Shown: positions 50,641 through 59,951 of the stretch, piece by piece
Layout of the letters: each line of letters begins with the position of its first letter
How positions within the stretch are numbered: the stretch's first letter is position 1
Origin: an uncultured Cytophagales bacterium
GTDB taxonomy: Bacteria > Bacteroidota > Bacteroidia > Cytophagales > Cyclobacteriaceae
Assembly: GCA_913057175.1 (NCBI GenBank)
Contig: CAJXNP010000001.1
Span: 248,001 to 312,000 of the forward strand
Direction of reading: 5' to 3'
DNA length: 64,000 nucleotides
The notes under the pieces: model-generated
Database searches by the model: none
Told to the model about the DNA's origin: nothing
What the model saw: only the letters and a program-made list of their open reading frames with translations
Made by a program: the position numbers and the translations under genes

Positions 50641-51876
50641 ATGAAAACTATCGAAAATAACATGCTAAAAACAATACCCCATAAACAATATTTATACGGT
50701 GTATTACTTCTGACGATCATCGGTGGCTTATTGGCTTATTACAGCACACAACTTACTTATCAGCTAGCCGGTCTTGGATCAATTGGCCCCGGCAGCTGTC
50801 ATGTAAATACATGGATCAATTGCGAATCGGTCCTTTCTACTCCATCGGCGATGGCGTTTGGTATTCCAGTCGCATGGTTTGGATTTCTCTATTATTTATT
50901 CATAACCTTTACCATTTTGCTTGCTCTGCTATCAAGGAAACAGAAGCAGATCTATTCTCTGAGCGCTCTGGCTATCCTTTTGTCCGGAATAGCCGTGTTT
51001 TTCTCTTTCTACAAAGCATATGAACTCTTTCAGTTGAAAGTATTATGCCCGGTTTGTGTGGGAATGTACCTGGTCAATATTGGGATCTTCATTTTGGTGA
51101 TGAAATCGTGTGGCCTATCCCTGAAAAAGGCGGGTCATTTTCTCAGTTTCTATATGAGAAGTTTTTTCAGAAAAAATTCCTCCCAACCTACCACAGCAAT
51201 CGCTATTGTGACAACATGGGTATTTATAGTTGGTTTTCTGGGTGTTCATCATTTGAAGGGAAATGTTCCGAAACCAGAAGAGATCCTACTAGCAAAATAT
51301 GTTGAAGAGCATTTTCAGCAAACACCAATCGATATAAAAATGGATGCCAATGGTCCTTACAAAGGCAATCTGCTATCCGGGGTTACGATCGTTGAGTTTA
51401 GTGATTTTGAGTGCCCGGCTTGTAAAATGCTTTCTTCTGTTTTGCAACCTATCCTTGAGGAATATCAAAACGAGGTTGCCTTCCACTTTGTCAATTATCC
51501 TTTGGATATTTCAATTAATCAAAACCTGAAAAGGGAAATACACAAAAACGCCGGTATGATTGCCCTTGCCGGCATTTGTGCCCAACAGAATGGGGACTTC
51601 TGGAATTTCCATGATTCCGTTTTCCAAACGGAGGAAACCTTAAACCGTGATTTTATTCTTCAGCTGGCTGAGAGCAAAGGATGGGACCTTGAGGATTTCG
51701 GTAAATGCATGGATGCCCCCGAAACAAGGCAGCGGGTGCTCAACGATATTCAGGCAGGTTCAGACGCTAAAATAACGGGGACTCCATCTTTATTTATTAA
51801 TGGGAGACCCATAAAATACTGGAATAATCCGGAATTTATTAAAGCAGTTATTGAAGCGGAATTAAAAATAAATTAG
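50641..51876 (+). CDS. VKOR-DsbA fusion, disulfide-forming enzyme
   Basis: Inner-membrane enzyme that makes disulfide bonds in exported proteins and passes electrons to quinone. The VKOR domain (residues 15-155) has several TM helices, loop cysteines Cys53 and Cys61 (GSCHVNTWINCES) and the active CPVC (Cys136, Cys139). After a further TM helix near 190-207 a periplasmic DsbA-like thioredoxin domain has CPAC (Cys258, Cys261) in EFSDFECPACK and the cis-Pro near 382 (TGTPSLFINGRP). Length (411) fits natural VKOR-thioredoxin fusions. It is the last gene after two cysteine-rich lipoproteins and is followed by a terminator, so they are its likely clients. Confidence 0.92.
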   Translation: MKTIENNMLKTIPHKQYLYGVLLLTIIGGLLAYYSTQLTYQLAGLGSIGPGSCHVNTWINCESVLSTPSAMAFGIPVAWFGFLYYLFITFTILLALLSRKQKQIYSLSALAILLSGIAVFFSFYKAYELFQLKVLCPVCVGMYLVNIGIFILVMKSCGLSLKKAGHFLSFYMRSFFRKNSSQPTTAIAIVTTWVFIVGFLGVHHLKGNVPKPEEILLAKYVEEHFQQTPIDIKMDANGPYKGNLLSGVTIVEFSDFECPACKMLSSVLQPILEEYQNEVAFHFVNYPLDISINQNLKREIHKNAGMIALAGICAQQNGDFWNFHDSVFQTEETLNRDFILQLAESKGWDLEDFGKCMDAPETRQRVLNDIQAGSDAKITGTPSLFINGRPIKYWNNPEFIKAVIEAELKIN

Positions 51877-51888
51877 TCCTACAGTCAG

Positions 51889-51924
51889 AACCCCGGTATC
51901 ATATTTATTTCTACCGGGGTTTTA
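51889..51924 (+). terminator. Intrinsic terminator after VKOR-DsbA gene
   Basis: AACCCCGGTA (51889-51898) pairs perfectly with TACCGGGGTT (51912-51921), followed by a short T-rich tail. It closes the lipoprotein/VKOR-DsbA unit. Confidence 0.8.
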
Positions 51925-51963
51925 TTCATTTCTTATTGTGTCAGATTAGGATTTTCTGTTTGA

Positions 51964-53436
51964 TCACACCTCCCAGCCTTTTCTGTATACCCTGCTTACA
52001 AATTGATTGGCTTCTTCGAGGTTGGTGACCTTCATATTTTCACTGTCCCATAATAATTTTTTGCGTCCATAAAACTCCATTTTTCCCTCGCTGTTTTCCT
52101 TTCTCAACATATAGCTGCGAATGGCAAGATTACCCATCAAAACAGTTTCGGTCATCGGTCCGGCGTAGTCAAAGGAAGAGGTCAAAGCCTTGTGTTCGGG
52201 ACTATCAAAACCGGCTTTGCAGGCGTCGACCCACTTGCGGTGATGACCGTATTCCGGCTCCTCATTTTCTTCCGTTTCCGGTCCGAAATCCGTTGTCCCG
52301 TCATTCAGATAGAGCTTAGGCATGAGTGGTGAGCTGTCATTGACATTGGTGGAGATCAATCCGTTTTCTCCAATGATCAATACACCATTATTGCTATTTG
52401 GTCCTCCGATATCATGATCGGCAGGAATGATCGCCGGGTGTGAAGGCCGGATCCCTCCATCACTCCAGGTCATTTCGATCGGAGATTGGGTTTTGTCAGT
52501 TGCCTCATAGTGCAAAGTTATAAATGAGGAAGCAGGACAACCTTCCGGGTGATAATCCGCCGTCCACATTTGCGAGTAGACAGTTCCCACACTGCACTCT
52601 GCATCGGTAGGATGCTTTAATTTTAATGTGCGGTAAGGAATGTCAAACAGGTGGCAGCCCATATCTCCAAGAGCGCCTGTACCAAAATCCCACCAACCCC
52701 GCCAGTTAAAGGGATGTAAATTAGGTACAAAAGGTCGATATTCTGCCGGTCCCAGCCAAAGGTCCCAATACAGATCTTTCGGTTTCAGACTTTCATCCGG
52801 CTTTGGCATGGCATAGCCCTGTGGCCATACAGGACGGTTCGTCCAGACCTCCACCTTGGATATTTTTCCAAGAACTCCGGAGTCTACCCATTTTTGCACC
52901 ATGCCGAGAAGCGGATTGGAAGCTCCCTGGTTACCCATCTGGCTGACGATTTTATTTTTTCGTGCCATTTCAGTCAGAATCCTGGCCTCCTGTATGTTGT
53001 GAGTAAGGGGTTTTTGAACATACACATGTTTTCCCCTTTCCATGGCGTAAACAGCTGCCGGGGCATGAACATGATCTGGAGTGGAGATGGTCACTGCATC
53101 GATGTCCTTTTCTTTATCAAGCATTTCCCTGAAATCATGATAATGTTTTGCATTGGGAAACTCTTCGGCAGCTTTAGCTGCAGATCCTGAAAAATCCACA
53201 TCGCATAGGGCTACAACTTTCTCTCTTCCCTTCACCGAAGCATGACGGATATCGCTGCTTCCCTTACCTCCTGCTCCGATTGAAGCCAATACCAATTGAT
53301 CGCTTGGTGCGGTAAAACCCACACCACCCAACACATGTCTTGGTACAATAAAAACAGAAGAAGCAAACGCGACATTTTTAATAAATGTCCGGCGGGAATT
53401 TTGAGATGGTTTCTTTTTGTTATTACTCATGTTCAT
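51964..53436 (-). CDS. Tat-exported Gfo/Idh/MocA oxidoreductase
   Basis: NAD(P)-binding oxidoreductase exported folded by the Tat pathway (SRRTFIK, Arg15-Arg16). The Rossmann domain contains LVLASIGAGGKGSSD, VALCDVDFSGSAA and DAVTISTPDHVHAPAAVYAMERGKHVYVQKPLT, with the EKP-type Lys as QKPL. The C-terminal domain has GALGDMGCHLFDIPYRTLKL, typical of the glycoside-handling Bacteroidota and planctomycete group. Some exported Gfo/Idh proteins are glycosidases using NAD transiently or side-chain oxidases; which applies here is unknown. Length (490) is normal. Single gene. Confidence 0.9.
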   Translation of the reverse strand: MNMSNNKKKPSQNSRRTFIKNVAFASSVFIVPRHVLGGVGFTAPSDQLVLASIGAGGKGSSDIRHASVKGREKVVALCDVDFSGSAAKAAEEFPNAKHYHDFREMLDKEKDIDAVTISTPDHVHAPAAVYAMERGKHVYVQKPLTHNIQEARILTEMARKNKIVSQMGNQGASNPLLGMVQKWVDSGVLGKISKVEVWTNRPVWPQGYAMPKPDESLKPKDLYWDLWLGPAEYRPFVPNLHPFNWRGWWDFGTGALGDMGCHLFDIPYRTLKLKHPTDAECSVGTVYSQMWTADYHPEGCPASSFITLHYEATDKTQSPIEMTWSDGGIRPSHPAIIPADHDIGGPNSNNGVLIIGENGLISTNVNDSSPLMPKLYLNDGTTDFGPETEENEEPEYGHHRKWVDACKAGFDSPEHKALTSSFDYAGPMTETVLMGNLAIRSYMLRKENSEGKMEFYGRKKLLWDSENMKVTNLEEANQFVSRVYRKGWEV

Positions 53437-53643
53437 AGTTGAATTTTGGTGAAGGAAAAATAATACTTTATCATAAATACCAATAGACTTTTAAGTTAAT
53501 GAAAAATAAAGAATATGATCAAGAGAGATGAGAAAGCTAAGAAATCAGTCATTAACAATTGTTATTTTTGGAATTGTTTCGTTTTTTAGTTGATCTTTTT
53601 TGAAATAGGTATTTCCTATAAATAGGAATTCAATTTTTTAACT

Positions 53644-54183
53644 ATGAAATTTTTACTAATACTCAAACACTGGCAACTTTTTGGACTCACTTGGGGATTG
53701 CCATTTTTATTGAACATTTTCACTTTCTCAAATCCAACTTTAATGATCAGGGTTTTTCCTTTCCTCATGGTTATATTTGTTATAGGTACATTTGGGTGGA
53801 TTTGGGCTATTGTCTCGCATTTAAATTCCAAACTTCCAGAAGGCGTTACCCTTAACATCAGGAAGTTTCAAATCCTTTTTTCAATTCCAATAATATATAT
53901 GATTGCCTTAATGATTTGGTTTGGATTTTTGATGGCAGGTGAATTAAATGTGCAGGGGAACAATAATTCAGGGGTAATAATAGCTATTATTTTACCTCTT
54001 CATATTATGTCTCTTATTATTATAATCTGGGGAATAAGCTTTGCTGCCAAAACTTTGAAATCTATCGAACTTGGAAGAATGGCGATGTTTAGTGATTATG
54101 TTGGTGATTTTTTTCTAATCTGGTTTTCTGTTATCGGATATTGGATACTTCAGCCACGAATCAACCAGCTTATCAAAGAATAA
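53644..54183 (+). CDS. Small integral membrane protein, unknown function
   Basis: 179-residue membrane protein with four or five hydrophobic helices (about 13-33, 37-57, 78-98, 110-135, 155-172). No domain recognised. The end of helix 1 and the loops are poor in charges. It starts at ATG 53644 and lies 55 bp upstream of an RDD-family gene on the same strand, so the two may be co-transcribed. Composition is AT-rich compared with the flanking enzymes. Confidence 0.65.
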   Translation: MKFLLILKHWQLFGLTWGLPFLLNIFTFSNPTLMIRVFPFLMVIFVIGTFGWIWAIVSHLNSKLPEGVTLNIRKFQILFSIPIIYMIALMIWFGFLMAGELNVQGNNNSGVIIAIILPLHIMSLIIIIWGISFAAKTLKSIELGRMAMFSDYVGDFFLIWFSVIGYWILQPRINQLIKE

Positions 54184-54238
54184 CATCATTACTGACCAAT
54201 TCAGCCTATCAAAAAGTTTAAATCAAATTATATAAGCC

Positions 54239-54736
54239 ATGGAAGAGAATAAAATTACTATAGGCCAAAATGATACATTGGATCATGAATTAGTTGCAAA
54301 TACTTTTGATAAAAGTAAATCGAATGCTGAATATCTTTATGACAATATCATCTATCCAAATCTGCTAACCAGGGTTAAGGCATTGTTTGTTGACTTCATT
54401 GTCATTCTTATCATCTTTTCAATTACTTCTCTTGTGATTGGTAAAATAGGAGGAGCTCCAAATTGGGTCAGGGGATTTATACTTGTATTTTCACTTTATC
54501 TCTATGAACCCGTACTAATATCCTCTTTTGGAGGTACAGTAGGTCATCATCTCGTAAAGATCAGGATCAAAAGGATGAGCAATCCAGACAAAAAATTAAA
54601 CATATTTCAGGCTTCGCTTAGATTTATTGTCAAATATCTTTTAGGTGTTATTTCATTTTTAACAATCACGGGGAACAAAAAGAAAAGAGCTATTCATGAT
54701 ATGGCAAGTGGATCAATTGTGACTTATAAACATTAA
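54239..54736 (+). CDS. RDD-family membrane protein
   Basis: 165-residue protein with the RDD domain: NLLTRVKALFVDFIVILIIF has the Arg-Asp signature in TM1, and YEPVLISSFGGTVGHHLVKIRI and KKKRAIHDMASGSIVTY match the later conserved parts. Three TM helices are visible (about 52-70, 80-95, 130-145). RDD proteins are small membrane proteins, some linked to Na+/H+ antiport; the role here is unknown. The N-terminal 40 residues are hydrophilic. Likely co-transcribed with the preceding membrane protein; a hairpin with a T-tail follows. Confidence 0.85.
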   Translation: MEENKITIGQNDTLDHELVANTFDKSKSNAEYLYDNIIYPNLLTRVKALFVDFIVILIIFSITSLVIGKIGGAPNWVRGFILVFSLYLYEPVLISSFGGTVGHHLVKIRIKRMSNPDKKLNIFQASLRFIVKYLLGVISFLTITGNKKKRAIHDMASGSIVTYKH

Positions 54737-54780
54737 TACAACACCTGATTTAAATTGGGACAAATTAGAAAAAAAAAGAA

Positions 54781-54816
54781 ACCCCATTGATCAACTCTCA
54801 CAATAGGGTCCTTTTT
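54781..54816 (+). terminator. Probable terminator of the RDD gene
   Basis: ACCCCATTG and CAATAGGGT form a 9-bp stem with one mismatch, preceded by an A-run and followed by CCTTTTT. Confidence 0.6.
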
Positions 54817-54982
54817 ATGCTATGAAACATGCAATAACGATAAGACATCCAATGGAAATAAAGTGCCAAACTAATAAATCACTGTTCGTCAATGCATTAC
54901 AAATATTCAGGTTTTATGATCGTAAAGATATTTTACAAATGCTTATTAAATTTTGGACACCACAGATAGAATTGAGTCACTA

Positions 54983-56392
54983 TTATGACAACCTCTCCCA
55001 CGGCCCTGTAATCGCCAGTGTTTCTCCATTTCCCTGGATATTGACAAAAAGTGTCTTGCCGGATGGAGAAAAGACAACACCGGCAAATTCGGAATCCGAG
55101 CCACGATTGTAGGCCACGTCATAAACCTCTCCATTTTGATTGATCCCACGAATGTGATTCTGATCGCCATTGTCTTCACACAAAATAATATCACCCCAGG
55201 GTGCAACGGTCAGGTTATCACACATGTGAAGAACTGACTTGTCATTTGACTCGGCAAATAATTCCAACCGGCCAGGGTTTGTTCCTTCCTGATCCGATCC
55301 TTCGTCAGCGGAAGGCGTATATCGAAACACCTGGCCAAACTTGTCTTTTCCTCCGTTCGTGCAGGCAAAATAGACCTCATTGTCACCATACCAGATGCCC
55401 TCTCCCCTGGCAAAACAGGCAGCGCCAGCCTCGAAGCCACGATATCTCAGATCATCCTCCGGCGATAAAATATCCTCCAAATCTATCCATTCAACTGCAA
55501 CAGGTTCATTGACTTTTATGGTCTCCTCCTGCCAATTTCGGGTATCAAATCCCTTCTGATCTTTGATAGCCAGCGCTTGCAACTTTCCGCCTTCGTGCAG
55601 CTTCCCTTTTACATTTGGAATAAACCGGTAGATCAGTCCGTCGCCCCGGTCTTCTGTTTGGTAAACAATTCCGGTATTCGGATCAACTGCAACAGCCTCG
55701 TGATTAAACCTACCCATTGCTTTGATGGGTACGGGATCAGCTATTAGCATATTGGTTGATGCAGGTACTTCAAATACAAATCCGTGATCCTTCTCCAGTT
55801 TTCCGTGGGCTTTGCTCACATCTTCTTCACAGGTTAGCCAGCTATTCCAGGGCGTAATTCCTCCGGCACAGTTTCTGACTGTTCCACCAAGGCTCAAATA
55901 TTGTCTTTCGACCTGACCTGTTTCTTCATTATAAACAAGTGTTGTTGTCCCTCCCAAACATGGATCTTCCATGTTTCCGGCGTCGTACAATTTTGAAGGA
56001 TCCATATCTGCCAGGAATTCACTATTCTTTCCAAACGGTCCTATTTCAGGATTTCCGGGGCTATTCTCATGATTTCGAATGATAATGACCCTACCAGTTT
56101 CTCCTTCGAAAGTCCCCATTCCATCCGGCTTGGCCGGTACAACAAAGCCATCCTCCATTTTATCCCCGGCTTTTGAGATGATGCGATAGGAAAATCCCTC
56201 TGGCAGATCCAGGTACCCGTTCGGATCCTTAATAAGTACTGCTTTGCTTAATACAGATTTTTCTTTCTTTGAAGAAAACGTACACCTCGACAAAGCAGTA
56301 AATCCGATACTTACCAAAGCAGCCTGCCTGATAAACTTTCTTCGATCCGATTTTTGTGATCTGGTCATATCAATATTTTTATTTTTTGTCAT
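54983..56392 (-). CDS. PhoX-family (DUF839) Tat-exported protein
   Basis: Exported six-bladed-propeller protein of the DUF839/PhoX phosphatase family. The Tat signal SDRRKFIRQAALVS (Arg17-Arg18) ends at a lipobox-like LSRC (Cys37). Conserved family features are IIIRNHENSPG, GGTTTLVYNEETG, GTVRNCAGGITPWNSWLTCEED, GRFNHEAVAVDPNTGIVYQTEDRGDGLIYRF and the late SPSGKTLFVNIQG. Bacterial PhoX enzymes are Fe/Ca-dependent alkaline phosphatases; activity is inferred. Its ATG overlaps the stop of the PHP gene by 4 bases (ATGA), so the two are translationally coupled. Confidence 0.9.
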   Translation of the reverse strand: MTKNKNIDMTRSQKSDRRKFIRQAALVSIGFTALSRCTFSSKKEKSVLSKAVLIKDPNGYLDLPEGFSYRIISKAGDKMEDGFVVPAKPDGMGTFEGETGRVIIIRNHENSPGNPEIGPFGKNSEFLADMDPSKLYDAGNMEDPCLGGTTTLVYNEETGQVERQYLSLGGTVRNCAGGITPWNSWLTCEEDVSKAHGKLEKDHGFVFEVPASTNMLIADPVPIKAMGRFNHEAVAVDPNTGIVYQTEDRGDGLIYRFIPNVKGKLHEGGKLQALAIKDQKGFDTRNWQEETIKVNEPVAVEWIDLEDILSPEDDLRYRGFEAGAACFARGEGIWYGDNEVYFACTNGGKDKFGQVFRYTPSADEGSDQEGTNPGRLELFAESNDKSVLHMCDNLTVAPWGDIILCEDNGDQNHIRGINQNGEVYDVAYNRGSDSEFAGVVFSPSGKTLFVNIQGNGETLAITGPWERLS

Positions 56393-57492
56393 TTAACCTC
56401 AATACTTAGTTTTAGTTCAGGATGTTCAGTTGTATTGGTATAGGCATTTAAAACTATAAAAGATAGATCAAAATTGTTTTTTATCTCTTTAGTTTTGACC
56501 AATAACGTGGTTTGTTCGTGTCCTTTCAGTGTAACCAGATCGGTATTCAAATGAAACCGATAAGGCGATTGATTTTGCATGATCAAATCTGCATCGGATA
56601 CATTTTCGATGATTACTTCAGCAACCTGGGTATCATCCATGTATGCAGCTGATTTGATCCGGATACTACTTTGAATCAATGGTTTCAGGTACTCTTCTTT
56701 TCCGATCAAGGTGTTGTTATGCCATGCAACTGTTCGACCATTGGTGAGCCCATCTTTAATTGCCTTTTCAGATCTTTCATTGGCAAATACCAGTGTCACC
56801 GGACGATGGCCACCATTGGGAATATCATATGCCCAGTCGATCAGGCCATGAATATCCGATGTAGCCATGATCGTCAGGTTGTTACCCAATGCTATTTCCA
56901 AAGCCTCATCCGAATAGGAATGTTCATTCACAACTTCAATTCCATGAAGCAAATTTTCACTAATCAGTTCGCGATGCATGTCAGTGAGTTCTGCTGCTCC
57001 ATCTGGTTTTTGCCTGGTCCAGTTGGGATGATTCCAAAACACAAAAGCACCCTGGTTTTTCGCTTCGCGGAATACTGCCATCGGATCATCCATCAGTAGT
57101 TTGTTGGCATCATTGATAAATATGGCATTGCAATGTCCGGGAGGCATACTCCTCGTAATTTCTGCCCCGTGAATAATGATGAGGTCTTTGTCTTTCGCAT
57201 AGTCTTTTGCCAATTCATAGGAACGGTTTCGATCGGGATGAGGGATATCGTCAACATGAGGCTGGTATTCCAGGTGTTCGGTCAATGCGATGACATCCAC
57301 TCCATCGAAAACCGCCTCTTGTATTCGGATATCAGGCCAAACACTTCCATCAGAGAAAGCGGTATGCTGGTGGAGATCACAAACCAAGGTTTGATACCCT
57401 GGAATATCAGGAAATTCAATTTTCCGATCTTTACTTTGTGAAAATGCAATGAAAGAGCTCAACAAGAGCAGTGTGAAAATAAAAGTCCTCAT
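56389..57492 (-). CDS. PHP-domain phosphodiesterase (Sb-PDE-like)
   Basis: Secreted metallo-phosphoesterase of the PHP superfamily, resembling the Sb-PDE phosphodiesterase group. Signal peptide MRTFIFTLLLLSSFIAFSQ. Metal-binding motifs are LVCDLHQHTAFSDGS (His41, His43), VIALTEHLE, IIHGAEITRS, FVFWNHPN and MATSDIHGL, in canonical order. A C-terminal beta domain (about 270-367) is of unknown role. The coupled PhoX-like gene suggests a two-step release of phosphate: diester to monoester, then monoester to phosphate. That pathway is inferred from domain types and the 4-bp overlap. Confidence 0.88.
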   Translation of the reverse strand: MRTFIFTLLLLSSFIAFSQSKDRKIEFPDIPGYQTLVCDLHQHTAFSDGSVWPDIRIQEAVFDGVDVIALTEHLEYQPHVDDIPHPDRNRSYELAKDYAKDKDLIIIHGAEITRSMPPGHCNAIFINDANKLLMDDPMAVFREAKNQGAFVFWNHPNWTRQKPDGAAELTDMHRELISENLLHGIEVVNEHSYSDEALEIALGNNLTIMATSDIHGLIDWAYDIPNGGHRPVTLVFANERSEKAIKDGLTNGRTVAWHNNTLIGKEEYLKPLIQSSIRIKSAAYMDDTQVAEVIIENVSDADLIMQNQSPYRFHLNTDLVTLKGHEQTTLLVKTKEIKNNFDLSFIVLNAYTNTTEHPELKLSIEVK

Positions 57493-57786
57493 GATTCAGG
57501 CTTATAATTTATATAGATATTGAAACATAATTAAATTAAGAAAAATATCTTTCAAATAAAGAAAATTGAAGAGGGTAAACGAAAACATAAGATTATCAAT
57601 TTTTTAAATTAAGATGATGGTTCTGATCTATTGACGGATTGATAAAAATGAACATTTGTCGGAACTATAGATTTCAATCATCGGATCAAAAAATTATAAT
57701 GGTTTCATAATATTGATTCGTTGCCGTACCTGGTACAATACCATACATTCATTTCAAAATTGAATGCGGCCTTATTATTTTTAAAA

Positions 57787-58575
57787 ATGAAACTCTTTCT
57801 TTTCCTCTTGTTTCTTTCCGCATTTCAGGGATATGCTCAAATAACTCCTCTTTTGAATGCCCACGCACACAATGATTATGAAAATACAAGACCTCTTGTT
57901 GATGCGTATGAACATGGTTTTATTTCTGTTGAGGCTGATGTACACCTGATCGAAGAAAAACTCTATGTCTCTCATCATACGCCAAACGAATTGAATGACA
58001 ATTTGCTGTTGGAAAAAATGTACCTCCAGCCTCTTATGGATATTACTGCGAAGAATGATGGAAAGGTCTATCCAGACGATGAAGAACCCTTCTTACTCAT
58101 GATCGATTTTAAAACTGATGCCAGACCGACTTATGAGGCATTAAAATTAACGATTCAACCTTATCAATCCATGCTTTGCAAGGCAAGCGAAAGCAAAGGT
58201 TGTGCAGTGAAAATATTCATATCAGGAAACCGGCCGGTTGAACAGGTCCTTTCTGAGCCTGAAGGATTTCTGGCTTTGGATGGTCGCCCCGAAGATTTAG
58301 GACAAGGCATTCCGGCTTCAAGTATGCCAGTTGTCAGTGAAAACTATAAAAAGATCAATTCCTCATCCGCATTCAAAGGTCTTAGCCGAAAAGATGCTAT
58401 AACTGCTTTCGCAGACAAAGTACATAAAGAAGGAAAGAAAATCAGGCTTTGGGGAGCGTCAGACAATCCGGACACCTGGCAAAATCTACTGGATTGGGGT
58501 GTTGACCTGATCAATACGGATAAACTGGAAGAGTTTTCATTATTTATGAGAGAAGACCTGTCAGAGGTAGATTAA
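57787..58575 (+). CDS. GDPD/PI-PLC-like exported phosphodiesterase
   Basis: Secreted TIM-barrel protein of the glycerophosphodiester phosphodiesterase/PI-PLC-like superfamily. The ATG at 57787 (MKLFLFLLFLSAFQGYAQ) gives a clean signal peptide; the TTG at 57721 adds an unlikely 22-residue lead. LLNAHAHNDYENTRPL has the first catalytic His region, FISVEADVHLIEEKLYVSHH the Glu-x-Asp metal pair and second His. EEPFLLMIDFKTD, and GKKIRLWGASDNPDTW near the C-terminus, also fit. It is divergent from the PHP/PhoX pair, so three phosphoester genes are neighbours. Confidence 0.85.
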   Translation: MKLFLFLLFLSAFQGYAQITPLLNAHAHNDYENTRPLVDAYEHGFISVEADVHLIEEKLYVSHHTPNELNDNLLLEKMYLQPLMDITAKNDGKVYPDDEEPFLLMIDFKTDARPTYEALKLTIQPYQSMLCKASESKGCAVKIFISGNRPVEQVLSEPEGFLALDGRPEDLGQGIPASSMPVVSENYKKINSSSAFKGLSRKDAITAFADKVHKEGKKIRLWGASDNPDTWQNLLDWGVDLINTDKLEEFSLFMREDLSEVD

Positions 58576-58768
58576 TTACCCTGAAGGTCTTGGTCAGCAA
58601 AAGTTTACAGATCCAATGGGTCGGATCGGCACGCAGTGATTCCTTTTTAGGTCTTCATTTTCAGGATTATATTTTTTAATCAGAGTCTGGTTGCAATTAT
58701 CAAATGAAGTATTCACCAATATGGTTATTTTTGCATTTTCAAAAACTCAATTATAGCCATAAAATAAC

Positions 58769-59920
58769 ATGCTCTACCAGGCCGGGATATTCATCACATT
58801 TTTTCTGTTTCTTATTCTTATTACAAAAAAAGGCAAAACGCTGGCTGATTTTATTCTTGCATCCTGGCTCCTGGTGATAGGGATCCATCTGGCATTCTTT
58901 TACTTATTTATCTCAGGACAATTGACGCGCTACCCTTACCTGTTGGGACTTCAAATTCCCCTCCCCTTGTTCCATGGTCCCTTCCTTTATTTTTATGTGG
59001 CAGCAGCTACCAATCAGTTACCGCACCGTCCCATCCGCTGGTTGCATGCAGTTCCAATACTAATTGCATACCTGATCATGGTGCCCTTTTTTCGGTTGAG
59101 CAACAATGAAAAAATAAGGGTTTTTCAAAATGACGGTGAAGGTTTTGAGTCCATCGTATTGATTGTTTTTATCGCTATTATCCTATCAGGAATTTGCTAT
59201 ACCCTGCTCTCGCTTCATTTATTGCGCAGGCACAAGAGAAATATTGTCCATCAGTTTTCGGATACGGAAAAGATCAACCTCAACTGGATCAGCTACCTCA
59301 TTGCCGGAATGTGTGTGATCTGGGCGCTGGTTATTTTTCTGGATGATGAATTTATCTTCGGTGCGGTGGTAGGCTACGTGCTGTTTATTGGATATTTTGG
59401 GATCAAACAGGTGGGGATTTTCACCCATAAAACCGGCCAGGCTGTCCATGTAACAAATTCGCAGGAGGTCTATCCGGTTCATGTAAACAGTGATGCAGAT
59501 TTAACCAAAGACTCAAATGGGAAACAACCCGCCAAATATGCCCGGTCTGCTTTAAGTGAAGAAGACGCATCGAAGATCCACCTACAACTGCGATCCATCA
59601 TGAAGGAAAAAAGCCTCTACCAAATTCCGGAACTTTCGCTTTCATACTTATCAGATGAGCTTGGTATCCAGCCCAACCTCCTTTCCCAGGTGATCAATTC
59701 AAAAGAGGGAAAAAATTTTTATGATTTCATCAACGCCTGGCGCATCAATGAATTTATCAAAATGGCCGGCGATGAGTCCAACAACCATTTTACACTTCTC
59801 GCGCTCGCATTGGAATGCGGCTTCAATTCCAAAACTTCCTTCAACCGGAACTTCAAAAAAGTGACCGGGCTGTCACCTTCTACTTATTTGAAGGAACAGA
59901 AGATTACGCTGGAGCAATAA
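58769..59920 (+). CDS. Membrane-anchored AraC-family regulator
   Basis: Transcription factor with an N-terminal membrane sensor: about seven hydrophobic segments over residues 5-215 (for example LASWLLVIGIHLAFFYLF and AVVGYVLFIGYFGIKQVG). A hydrophilic linker follows, then a C-terminal AraC DNA-binding domain (about 290-383: ELSLSYLSDELGIQPNLLSQVINSKEGKNFYDFINAWR and LLALALECGFNSKTSFNRNFKKVTGLSPSTY). This architecture is common in Bacteroidota and binds unknown small ligands at the membrane. No obvious target gene; a palindromic repeat element lies immediately downstream. Confidence 0.92.
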   Translation: MLYQAGIFITFFLFLILITKKGKTLADFILASWLLVIGIHLAFFYLFISGQLTRYPYLLGLQIPLPLFHGPFLYFYVAAATNQLPHRPIRWLHAVPILIAYLIMVPFFRLSNNEKIRVFQNDGEGFESIVLIVFIAIILSGICYTLLSLHLLRRHKRNIVHQFSDTEKINLNWISYLIAGMCVIWALVIFLDDEFIFGAVVGYVLFIGYFGIKQVGIFTHKTGQAVHVTNSQEVYPVHVNSDADLTKDSNGKQPAKYARSALSEEDASKIHLQLRSIMKEKSLYQIPELSLSYLSDELGIQPNLLSQVINSKEGKNFYDFINAWRINEFIKMAGDESNNHFTLLALALECGFNSKTSFNRNFKKVTGLSPSTYLKEQKITLEQ

Positions 59921-59951
59921 ATTTAACCAACGTAATTTTGATTCAGGTACA

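Noticed and set aside
54822-55112. A 96-codon frame at the 3' side of the PhoX-like gene
   Set aside because: Its second half is antisense to the PhoX-like gene, and the first half resembles no protein; there is no supporting context.
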